Below the pieces are notes generated by a model. It was given only the letters and a program-made list of their open reading frames with translations. It was not told the DNA's origin and did not search any database. Source: Kitasatospora sp. A2-31 (lineage in GTDB: Bacteria; Actinomycetota; Actinomycetes; Streptomycetales; Streptomycetaceae). Taken from it: a DNA stretch of 64,000 bases. Both the position numbers and the translations under genes were made by a program. The DNA lies in NCBI RefSeq assembly GCF_022288725.1, contig NZ_JAKNTA010000001.1, positions 620,899 to 684,898 of the forward strand, read 5' to 3'. Below, piece by piece: positions 50,509 to 57,854 of the stretch (positions within the stretch are counted from its first letter, which is position 1; every line of letters begins with the position of its first letter).

Positions 50509-50940
50509 ATGCAGCACCGCGTCCGCGCCGTCCTCCTCACCCCGAACAACACCATGCTGCTGATCAAGCGCATCCGCCCCGGCATCGACCCGTACTGCGT
50601 GATCGTCGGCGGCAAGATCGAACCGACCGACGCCAGCCCCGAGGACGCCGTGCGGCGTGAGGTCCGTGAGGAGATGGCCGGCGAAGCCGAGATCGTCAGG
50701 GTCCTTCACACCATCGAGACCTCCGACGAACGCCAGGACTTCTACCTCGCCACCATCGAGAAGTGGAGCTTCGAGGACCGCACCGGCCCCGAGTTCAGCC
50801 AGGAGGGCCGCGGCGAATACCTCCTGGAGGAGATCCCCCTCACCGCCGACGCCCTCGACGCGGTCAACCTGCTGCCCCAGGAGATCGCGGCCGTCCTGCG
50901 AAACGCCGTCGAGCGCGGGGAACTCCTCGCCGCCAGGTAA
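50509..50940 (+). CDS. NUDIX hydrolase
   Basis: 143 residues from ATG 50509 with CAGGAG upstream. The NUDIX box is GGKIEPTDASPEDAVRREVR followed by EEMAGEAE, the normal G-x5-E-x7-REVxEExG pattern with a slightly changed start. It starts directly after the dehydrogenase remnant. Substrate unknown; a nucleotide diphosphate derivative is likely. Confidence 0.9.
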   Translation: MQHRVRAVLLTPNNTMLLIKRIRPGIDPYCVIVGGKIEPTDASPEDAVRREVREEMAGEAEIVRVLHTIETSDERQDFYLATIEKWSFEDRTGPEFSQEGRGEYLLEEIPLTADALDAVNLLPQEIAAVLRNAVERGELLAAR

Positions 50941-51051
50941 CCGCAAGGGGTGGCCGGGTCGGTGAACCGGCCCGGCCACCCGGGAGCACGCGCCACCCAC
51001 ACCGACCAGCGCATATGGCCTCGCCGGAGACGGGTGCTGAATGTGATCAGG

Positions 51052-51071
51052 GGCGCGTGTGACAACGCGCC
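51052..51071 (+). terminator. Hairpin after the NUDIX gene
   Basis: GGCGCGT (51052-51058), six bases, ACGCGCC (51065-51071), followed by TTGTG. It lies 112 bases after the stop at 50940. Confidence 0.4.
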
Positions 51072-51199
51072 TTGTGCGCCTGGTCGTTGTGGTAAGTAGC
51101 CCTCAATTGGACGCCGCCACTGACACCTGCGCGGCCCGACTCTCGGAGCGCCGAGAGGCGAGCCGCGCCGCGCAGCTTCCGGGGGGGGGCGGCTCTGGG

Positions 51200-51634
51200 T
51201 CAGGGGGCGATCAGGTTGCGGACTGCGTCGCTGACCTCGGGAAGGTCCGCCGGGAGTGCCCACTGGTAGGCGTCGTGTTCGGTGAGGACGACCGGTTCGG
51301 TCCTCTCCACGGTGACGGCGAAGTTGAACTGGCGGGTGATGCCGCCCCGGCTGTTCCGGTAGTCGAAGTGCCCGATGTAGCGGGTGACCTGCTCGATGGC
51401 CAGGCCGGTTTCCTCCGCCGTCTCCCGGTGAAGGACGTCCAGGACGGTTTCCCCGGTTTCGACCGTTCCGGAGGGGATCTCCCACATCCCGCCCATGTAG
51501 TCGTCGGGGTTGCGACGCACGAGCAGGACCCGGCCGTCGTAATTGATCACGGCGCCGACGACGAGGCTGGTGATGCCAGCGGCTTCGGCGTCGGCCGCCA
51601 GGCCGGCCACGAACTCGGGGGAGGTGACGGTCAC
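51200..51634 (-). CDS. NUDIX hydrolase (intact parent of the decayed copy)
   Basis: 144 residues from GTG 51634 with GAGGAG upstream. Box: GTVETGETVLDVLHRETAEE, then TGL, preceded by INYDGRVLLVRRNPDDYMGG and MWEIPSG, followed by YIGHFDYRNSRGG. The fold and box fit an MutT-type pyrophosphohydrolase. Its start overlaps the stop of a 25-codon frame (GTGA). A partial copy lies 1.1 kb away at 50.1 kb. Confidence 0.9.
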   Translation of the reverse strand: MTVTSPEFVAGLAADAEAAGITSLVVGAVINYDGRVLLVRRNPDDYMGGMWEIPSGTVETGETVLDVLHRETAEETGLAIEQVTRYIGHFDYRNSRGGITRQFNFAVTVERTEPVVLTEHDAYQWALPADLPEVSDAVRNLIAP

Positions 51635-51708
51635 AGCAGCTCCTCGTGATGGTCGCTGATCTCGATGGCCGCGCGGATGTCGCTCGGCCACTTCCAGATC
51701 CTGGTCAC
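51631..51708 (-). CDS. Possible 25-residue ORF or gene remnant coupled to the NUDIX gene
   Basis: From GTG 51708 the frame reads MTRIWKWPSDIRAAIEIS then DHHEELL and stops in a GTGA overlap with the NUDIX start. It looks like the natural C-terminus of a larger lost protein, or a short coupled leader. The frame remains open for several codons further upstream. Confidence 0.35.
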   Translation of the reverse strand: MTRIWKWPSDIRAAIEISDHHEELL

Positions 51709-51816
51709 GATGCCAGAGCGAGAAGCTTGATCGTGCCGGTCGTCGGGCCGCCCCTTCCTCGAACCGACGCCGGCGCGCCCCGGACGGGTGTCCGGGCGCG
51801 CCGGGTGGGTGGAGCC

Positions 51817-52149
51817 TCAGGCCTTGGGGCCGGCGGACTGGACGACCTCGAAGGACCACAGGGTGGAGCCGGACGCGGCGGGCCGCTTGGGCGCCTCGCC
51901 CTCGGCGGCCGGCGGGCCCTGGCGGTGAGCCGCCTGCATGGGGCCCTCCATCCAGGCCTTGAAGTCCTCCTCGCTGCGCCAGCGGGTGTAGACCAGGTAC
52001 TGGTCCGTCCCCTCGACCGGACGCAGCAGCTCGAACCACTCGAAGCCGTCCGAGTTCTCGACGGCCCCGGCCCGCGACGCGAACCGCTTCTCCAGCTCCG
52101 CCCGCTGCTCGGCCGGAACGGTCAGTACGTTGATCTTCACGACGGACAC
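51817..52149 (-). CDS. Antibiotic biosynthesis monooxygenase (ABM) domain protein
   Basis: 110 residues from GTG 52149; a full AGGAGG lies six bases upstream. The ABM fold is visible: INVLTVPAEQRAELEKRFAS, GFEWFELLRPVEGTDQYLVY, TRWRSEEDFKAWMEG. The tail ends TLWSFEVVQSAG. It resembles the MhuD/IsdG and ActVA-Orf6 superfamily. Without the Asn/His haem residues being clear, I do not assign haem breakdown. Confidence 0.88.
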   Translation of the reverse strand: MSVVKINVLTVPAEQRAELEKRFASRAGAVENSDGFEWFELLRPVEGTDQYLVYTRWRSEEDFKAWMEGPMQAAHRQGPPAAEGEAPKRPAASGSTLWSFEVVQSAGPKA

Positions 52150-52448
52150 GACGCGCCTCCTCATCCACCGGGGCTCGGCGAATCCCGGTTCTGTTCGTGC
52201 GAGCAGTCTCCTACACCTGACGCCGGCGACCGTGGGACGTCTCCACTTCGGAGCTGCGTGACGTCTCAAAGCGCTGGTCACCGCGATGGGACGAGATCTG
52301 CTCCGTCCCACGGGATCGAACTTCGGCGATCCGTCCGGATCGGGCACCTAGGCTGGGCCACCGCCCGGCGTCGACCGGGCCCCGCCGGGCGCGACGCATC
52401 GAGCCGCACCGGCCGAACCCCAGCCCCAGAACCGAGGAGCGATCCGCC

Positions 52449-53504
52449 ATGCCCTTGAGCCGGAGCGGAAGGACTGCCCGCGGCCGAACGTCCGGCCGCG
52501 CGCCGGGCGCCGTCGGCCCGGGCACCGGGCTGCTCGCGACGTTCGCCGCCCTCGCCGCCCTCACCACGCTGAGCGGCTGCGCCGGCGGCCCGCCCGCGGC
52601 GGCGCCGATCGTCGTGCCGCCGACCACACCGGTGGCGACACCGTCGGCGGGCACCGGCGTGGACGATCTCCATCTTCCCATTGAACAGTACATGCTGACG
52701 CCCTATCAGTCGGTGCAGTTCGAATGGGTCCGCAAGGCGGCCACCGGCGCCTGCATGAAGCGGTACGGGCTGGACTACCCCGTGCCCGCCAAGCCGGGGC
52801 CGGGCGACACGGCAGTCCGCACCTACGCCCCGATGAACCGCCGCTACGGCATCACCGACCCGGACGCCGCCGCCCACTGGGGCTACCACGTCCCCCTGAC
52901 CGCCTCCGCACCCACCGCGGCCGAGCAGCCGGTCGCGCTGGCCGCACTGCCCGTAGCCGCGCGGACCGTTCTGCTCGGCGTGGACCCGGAGCACGGCACC
53001 CGGGCGACCTCGTACCAGGGCAAGCCGCTGCCCGAAGGGGGTTGCTTCGCGGAGCTCGACCGGATCATGCCGGGCGCGGCCGGCGGCCCGCAGGGGCCCG
53101 GCAACGGCCCGCAGGGCACGGTGACCGAGATCAAGTCGGGGAGCTTCACCGAGTCGAAGTCCGCTCCGGAGGTGGCCGCGGCAACCGCCGCCTGGACCGG
53201 CTGCATGAAGGAGCACGGCTTCGACCTGCCGGATCCGCTGCAGGCGCCCGCCGCCGTGCCGTCGATGAAGGACCCGGCACCGGGTCAGGGCGAGATCGCC
53301 CAGGCGGTGGCGGACGTCGACTGCAAGCGCCGCACCAACCTGATCGGCGTCTGGTTCGCCACCGAGTCGACCCTGCAGAACGCCGCGATCGGTCGGCACG
53401 CGAAGGACCTGGCGACCGTCAAAGCGGCGCTCGACTCCGAGGTCCGCTCGCTCGGGCGGCTGCTCGACCACGACTGGTCCTCCGCCGCGCCGCCCGCCCT
53501 CTGA
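52449..53504 (+). CDS. Secreted lipoprotein of unknown function
   Basis: 351 residues from ATG 52449. A basic N-terminus is followed by a hydrophobic stretch and the lipobox LSGC near residue 43, so the mature protein is a lipid-anchored exported protein starting CAGGPP. A Thr/Pro linker follows, then a mostly helical domain with four Cys (GACMKRYG, GGCFAELD, TGCMKEHGFD, VDCKRRTN) that may form two disulphides. No enzymatic motif seen. Confidence 0.85.
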   Translation: MPLSRSGRTARGRTSGRAPGAVGPGTGLLATFAALAALTTLSGCAGGPPAAAPIVVPPTTPVATPSAGTGVDDLHLPIEQYMLTPYQSVQFEWVRKAATGACMKRYGLDYPVPAKPGPGDTAVRTYAPMNRRYGITDPDAAAHWGYHVPLTASAPTAAEQPVALAALPVAARTVLLGVDPEHGTRATSYQGKPLPEGGCFAELDRIMPGAAGGPQGPGNGPQGTVTEIKSGSFTESKSAPEVAAATAAWTGCMKEHGFDLPDPLQAPAAVPSMKDPAPGQGEIAQAVADVDCKRRTNLIGVWFATESTLQNAAIGRHAKDLATVKAALDSEVRSLGRLLDHDWSSAAPPAL

Positions 53505-53577
53505 CCACCTCTCCCCGCCCGCGGACCGGTTCCGCGGGCCGCCCGACACCACCACCGAGTGAAGGAGCCACACACCG

Positions 53578-54081
53578 ATGAAGCTCAAGTCCGCAGGCCG
53601 CCGCCTGGCCACCGGCGCGGCAGCCCTCGCCGTCGCCGGCACCACCATGCTCACCGGCGCGGGCCCGGCCAACGCCGACAGCGTCACCTGGATCAACGGG
53701 TGGAGCACCTGGTCCTCGCCGGTCCGCTGCCAGGACAGCAACGGCGCCAGCGTCACCTTCTGCATCTACTACTCGCCGAGCGCCGAAGGCGCGATGACGA
53801 TGGAGTACGGCCTCCAGGACGGCGAGATCTCCGAGACCTTCTGGAAGAAGGACCAGTACGGTTCGGCCGGCTACGGCCAGAAGGTGCGCAACAACGCCGC
53901 ATCCGTCGAGAACGCCAGCAGCGGGACCATCGGCGTCTGGGTCTACCCGTGGTTCTACGGCGACGCCAACTACGTCCCGGCCGGCCGCGGCGGCAGCCTG
54001 ACCTCGAACCTGCGCAACAACGAGGCCTCCTGGGGCATGGTCGACTACCTGAACCGCGGCGGTCACGTCCGCCTCGACTGA
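53578..54081 (+). CDS. Small secreted protein
   Basis: 167 residues with a classical signal peptide (AAALAVAGTTMLTGAGPANA, cleavage near residue 33). The mature part is rich in Trp, Tyr, Gly and Asn and looks beta-stranded: WINGWSTWSSPVRCQD, FCIYYSPSAEGAMTMEYG and NNEASWGMVDYLNRGGHVR. Two Cys may pair. GAAGGAG precedes ATG 53578. It lies 73 bases after the lipoprotein gene, same strand. The family is not recognised; peptidase-inhibitor-like folds are possible. Confidence 0.82.
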   Translation: MKLKSAGRRLATGAAALAVAGTTMLTGAGPANADSVTWINGWSTWSSPVRCQDSNGASVTFCIYYSPSAEGAMTMEYGLQDGEISETFWKKDQYGSAGYGQKVRNNAASVENASSGTIGVWVYPWFYGDANYVPAGRGGSLTSNLRNNEASWGMVDYLNRGGHVRLD

Positions 54082-54340
54082 GGTCGGCCGAGCGGTACCC
54101 GGCACCTGCACCCCGACCGCCCGCACCGCGGCACCCTGCCGCGGTGCGGGCGGTCGCACTCCCGGCGCTCCCCGGAGCGCGAGTCCCGCCAGCGGCGACG
54201 CCTCGGCCGCAATCCGGTGCATCCGACGCCAAATTGACGGTGCGTCATGCTGTGCAACACCGCGCCAGCCGGGTTTTAAAGCTTACGCAATGAGGAGCAG
54301 CCCCCGTCCGCAGTAGCCTGTGGCCGGGGGGACTGGACTC

Positions 54341-55408
54341 ATGGACGACGTACTCGGCGAACTGCTCGGCTCGCTCCGTCTGGAGGGGGCGTTCCACACC
54401 CACTGGCGCGTTCGGGCGCCCTGGGGGATCCGCGGCCCGGCGGAGAACTGCGCCGTGCTCCACTACATCGTCGAGGGCTCGTGCTGGGCGACGCTCGCCG
54501 ACGAGGTCGAACTGCCGGGCGCCGCACTCCACCTGCGCAGCTCGGTGCTGCGCGAGGGCGATCTGGCGATCTTCCCGTGGGGAGCTCCGCACGCGCTGAG
54601 CGACCGGCCCGGACGGGAGGCCGTGCCGCTGCCGACCGTCCTGGCCGGCCGGACGGCCGAGCGCCCCGTGGCGGCCCACGCGGCCCCCGCTCCGGTGCCG
54701 CCCGGGACGTCCGAGGGGTTCGGGGTGGTACGGCTGCCCGGTCCCGGACCGGAGACCCGGATGCTCTGCGGCGGCCTGTCCTACAACTCCGTCGGCGAGT
54801 CCGCGCTGTACCGAGCGCTGCCGCCGATGATCGTGCTGGACCGCAGCCTCGTCCGACGGCAGCCGCTGCTGCACCACACGTTGGACGCGCTGTCCGCGGA
54901 GCCCGACGGGGACCCCGGCGAGCGCCGGTTGATCAGCGTGCGGGGCTTCGAGACCGCTCTGGTGCTGGCCCTCGGCCTGGCACTGCGCGGCGAGGCGGCG
55001 AAGCGCCTGGCCGAGGACTATCCGGCGATGCGGGCGCTCAACCACCCCGGCATCAGCCGGGCGCTGCTCGCCGTATACGGCCGGTTCGAGGAGCCGTGGA
55101 CGGTCGAACGGCTGGCCCGCGAGGCGCGGATGTCCCGGACGGCGTTCACCGCGGCCTTCCGCGATCTGGTCGGCGAGAGCCCCGGCCGGCACCTGACCGC
55201 CCGCCGGATGAGGGAGGCGGCCCGCCTGCTCACGGAGACGGACCGGGCCCTGTCCGTCATTCCGGAGGCGGTCGGCTACCGCAGCAGCGTCGGCTTCCAC
55301 CTCGCCTTCCGCAAGTGGTTCGGGATGCCGCCGGGCGAGTACCGGGACAGTCGCCCCGGCCACCACGGCCCCGGCCTCCACGGCCCGACGGTCCGCGCGG
55401 TGTCCTGA
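54341..55408 (+). CDS. AraC-family regulator with cupin sensor domain
   Basis: 355 residues from ATG 54341. The N-terminal cupin (about 15-190) starts LLGSLRLEGAFHTHWRVRAP and contains ENCAVLHYIVEGSCWATL and EGDLAIFPWGAPHAL. The two helix-turn-helix motifs are at the C-terminus: WTVERLAREARMSRTAFTAA and VIPEAVGYRSSVGFHLAFRKW. Such regulators often control adjacent oxidoreductases; the NmrA-like gene is convergent with it. TAGCCT near 54313 is a possible -10. Confidence 0.92.
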   Translation: MDDVLGELLGSLRLEGAFHTHWRVRAPWGIRGPAENCAVLHYIVEGSCWATLADEVELPGAALHLRSSVLREGDLAIFPWGAPHALSDRPGREAVPLPTVLAGRTAERPVAAHAAPAPVPPGTSEGFGVVRLPGPGPETRMLCGGLSYNSVGESALYRALPPMIVLDRSLVRRQPLLHHTLDALSAEPDGDPGERRLISVRGFETALVLALGLALRGEAAKRLAEDYPAMRALNHPGISRALLAVYGRFEEPWTVERLAREARMSRTAFTAAFRDLVGESPGRHLTARRMREAARLLTETDRALSVIPEAVGYRSSVGFHLAFRKWFGMPPGEYRDSRPGHHGPGLHGPTVRAVS

Positions 55409-55593
55409 CCGAGGGCCGCGGACCGTCCCGAGCGCCGCACACCGTCCCGGCTCCCGCCCGGGCTCCGATCCCGTGCAGGCACGGTGCAGGACTCATGCCC
55501 AGCCGGCGGAGGGCCGCCCGGAGGGGAACGGCCACGGGCCCCCAGCAGCCGAGTGCTCGGGGCCCGCGGCGCTTCACGGCACCGCTCTGCGCC

Positions 55594-56487
55594 TCAGCGC
55601 GCCGCCCAGACCTGCCAGTCGCGGGCGGCGATCCAATCGACCGCCGGGGTCAGCCGGATGCCCAACGCCGACTCCACCGCCGCCGGGTCGGACTCCAGCA
55701 GGCCGGCCCCCTCCTCGGTGGCGACCCAGCGGTAGGTGCCGGCGATCCCGGCCGCGGTCTCCGGTCCGAAGGCCTGGGCCAGCCCGGCCTCGAACTGCTC
55801 GGGCGGAAGCGGGATGTAGCGGACCTCGCGGCCGAGGCCGGCGGTGAACCGCTCGGCCAGCTCGGGGCCGGTCAGCAGCTCGGCGCCGCCCAGGTCGATC
55901 GTCCTCCCCGCGAGGTCGGCGGTGGTCAGGGCGGCCACCGTGGCCTTGGCGAGGTCCTCGTGGGACAGCCAGGCGATCCGCACCGACGGCGGCACCGGGA
56001 AAGCCAGCACGCCGTCGTTGACCAGCGCGGGCCCGGCGATGGGGCTGTAGAGGTTGTCCAGGTAGATCGGCGGGCGCAGCGCGGTCGTCGGCACGCCGGA
56101 CTCCAGCAGGATCTGCTCGGCCTCCCGCCGGGTCTCGAAGCCGGTGAACTCCGTGCGCTGCGCGGGGACGCGGGTGTTGCCGTTCACGACCAGCCGCTCG
56201 ACGCCCTCCTCGCGGGCCGCACGGGCGACGTTCCGCGCGAAGCGCACCACCGTGTCGCGGTCGTAGACCTGGGGGATCACGACCGACGCGTGGGTGACGC
56301 CCGCGAAGGCCTTCCGCACGGAGTCCGCGTCCCCGAGGTCGCCGGTGACGACGTCCACACCGGGGACGGCCTTGTCCGCGGTCGGGGCGGTCCGGGCGAA
56401 ACCGCGCACCGGCCGGCCCTGTTCGGCGAGCAGCCGGGCCACGGCACCGCCCTGGAACCCCGTCGCGCCGATGACAAGAACAGTCAT
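55594..56487 (-). CDS. NmrA-like NAD(P)-binding protein
   Basis: 297 residues from ATG 56487 with GAAGGAACG upstream. Rossmann motif VLVIGATGFQGGAVARLLAE (residues 3-22), then VTGDLGDADSVRKAF, VERLVVNGNTRVPA, and ALRPPIYLDNLYSPIAGPAL. These are the marks of atypical short-chain dehydrogenases (NmrA/HSCARG type), which may be redox sensors or quinone/azo reductases. The catalytic Tyr-x3-Lys is not evident, so a sensor role is possible. Confidence 0.88.
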   Translation of the reverse strand: MTVLVIGATGFQGGAVARLLAEQGRPVRGFARTAPTADKAVPGVDVVTGDLGDADSVRKAFAGVTHASVVIPQVYDRDTVVRFARNVARAAREEGVERLVVNGNTRVPAQRTEFTGFETRREAEQILLESGVPTTALRPPIYLDNLYSPIAGPALVNDGVLAFPVPPSVRIAWLSHEDLAKATVAALTTADLAGRTIDLGGAELLTGPELAERFTAGLGREVRYIPLPPEQFEAGLAQAFGPETAAGIAGTYRWVATEEGAGLLESDPAAVESALGIRLTPAVDWIAARDWQVWAAR

Positions 56488-56560
56488 TACTCGTTCCTTC
56501 CCTTCACACATTCACGGCAGAGTGAGCCGACCGACCGCGGGATCGCGTCGGGTCGCCATC

Positions 56561-56690
56561 GGCTCGGTTCGGTTCGGTTCGGTTTGGTACAGCTCGGTTC
56601 GGTTCGGTACAGCTCGGTTCGGTACAGCTCGGTTCGGTACAGCTCGGTTCGATTCGGTACAGCTCGACTCGGTACAGCTCGGCACAGATC
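56561..56690 (-). repeat. Tandem repeat array of a 15-bp unit with GGTTC variants
   Basis: The unit GGTACAGCTCGGTTC recurs about seven times, mixed with extra 5-bp GGTTC units. It fills most of the 224-base gap between the aminotransferase and the NmrA-like gene. On the minus strand it is open and would encode EPSCT repeats from GTG 56692, but there is no good ribosome site. Confidence 0.88.
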
Positions 56691-56711
56691 ACTCCGCTCG
56701 TCGGAGAGCGA

Positions 56712-57854
56712 TCAGGCGAGCACCTCCGCGATCGCCGCCAGGAAGGCGTCGTTCTCCTCGCTGGTCCCGACCGTCACCCGCACGCCCTCGCCCGCGAACG
56801 GCCGGACGAGCACCCCGCGGTCCTCGCACGCCCGGGCGAGCTCGACCGCCCGCTCCCCGACCGGGAGCCAGACGCAGTTGGCCTGGCCTGCCGGGATCCC
56901 GGCGATCCACGCCGACAGCGCCTTGGCCACCCGGTCGCGCTCGGACACCACCAGGCCGACCCGGCGCAACATCTCCGGCTCGGCCCGCAGGGCCGCCAGC
57001 CCCGCCGCCTGGGCGAGTGCGCTGGTGGAGAACGGGGTCACCACCTTGCGGACGGCCGTCGCCACCGCCGCGCTCGCCACCAGGAAGCCGAGCCGGATCC
57101 CGGCCAGCCCCCAGGCCTTGGACAGGGTGCGCAGCACCACCACGTTGGGGCGGTGCCCGTGCTCGACGAGGGCGTCCGGCAGGGCCGGGTCGCTGACGAA
57201 CTCCCGGTATGCCTCGTCCACCGCCACCACCAGGTGCGGGGGCACGGCGTCGAGGAAGTCGGCGAGCTCGGCACCGGTGAGGCCCACGCCGGTGGGGTTG
57301 TTGGGGTGGCAGAGCAGGATCATCCGGGTGGCCGGGGTCACCGCGGCGAGCATGGCGTCGAGGTCGTGCCGGTGGTCCGGGGTGCAGGGCACGGGGACGG
57401 AGCGCCCGCCGCCCCCGGCGATCAGCACGGGGTAGGCCTCGAAGGAGCGCCAGGGGTGCACCACCTCGCCGCCGCCGGCGGCCGTCGCCCGGACCAGGTG
57501 CTCGATCAGCGCGGCGGATCCGGCGCCCGTGACCAGCCGTTCCGGGGCGACCCGGTGCCTTGCGGCCAGGGCGTCGCGGAGCTCGGTCGCGGCCATGTCC
57601 GGGTAGCGGTGCACCGTGGCGGCGGCCTGCGCGACGGCTTCGGCCACGCCGGGCAGCGGGCCGAACGGGACCTCGTTGGTGCTGAGGTTGATCTTCCGCT
57701 CGGGGATCGGGTCCACCACGTAGGAGGGGACGGCGTCGAGCTCGGCCCGCGTCAGCCCGCCGCTCCCGGCTCCCCCGCTGCCGCCGGCACCCCCGGGCCC
57801 GCCGGGTCCCCCGCTCCCGCCGGGTCCCCCGCTCCCGCCGGAGCCCTCGCTCAC
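56712..57854 (-). CDS. PLP aminotransferase, histidinol-phosphate aminotransferase-like
   Basis: 380 residues, class I/II fold. After a Gly/Ser-rich start: INLSTNEVPFGPLPGVAEAV, RYPDMAATELRDALA, LVTGAGSAALIEHLV, LLCHPNNPTGVGLTG, VVAVDEAYREFVSD, LRTLSKAWGLAGIRLGF (PLP lysine in SKAWG) and VTVGTSEENDAFL. GTG 57854 overlaps the ThDP enzyme stop (GTGA). Context in a small-molecule cluster suggests it aminates a keto product of the ThDP enzyme rather than making histidine. Confidence 0.92.
   Translation of the reverse strand: MSEGSGGSGGPGGSGGPGGPGGAGGSGGAGSGGLTRAELDAVPSYVVDPIPERKINLSTNEVPFGPLPGVAEAVAQAAATVHRYPDMAATELRDALAARHRVAPERLVTGAGSAALIEHLVRATAAGGGEVVHPWRSFEAYPVLIAGGGGRSVPVPCTPDHRHDLDAMLAAVTPATRMILLCHPNNPTGVGLTGAELADFLDAVPPHLVVAVDEAYREFVSDPALPDALVEHGHRPNVVVLRTLSKAWGLAGIRLGFLVASAAVATAVRKVVTPFSTSALAQAAGLAALRAEPEMLRRVGLVVSERDRVAKALSAWIAGIPAGQANCVWLPVGERAVELARACEDRGVLVRPFAGEGVRVTVGTSEENDAFLAAIAEVLA

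Noticed and set aside
49632..50615. A 327-codon minus-strand frame over the NUDIX remnant
   Set aside because: It joins the decayed NUDIX segment to antisense of the dehydrogenase fragment and the intact NUDIX gene, so it is not a real gene.
56636..56660. GGTTCGATTC resembling a tRNA T-arm
   Set aside because: It is one variant of the GGTTC repeat; no acceptor or anticodon stems surround it.
56561..56690. The tandem array as a possible CRISPR
   Set aside because: Units are contiguous without spacers and no cas genes are present.
56504..56692. A 62-codon ORF encoding EPSCT repeats
   Set aside because: It is produced by the 15-bp tandem array, lacks a good ribosome site, and has no counterpart known to me; kept only as a repeat.
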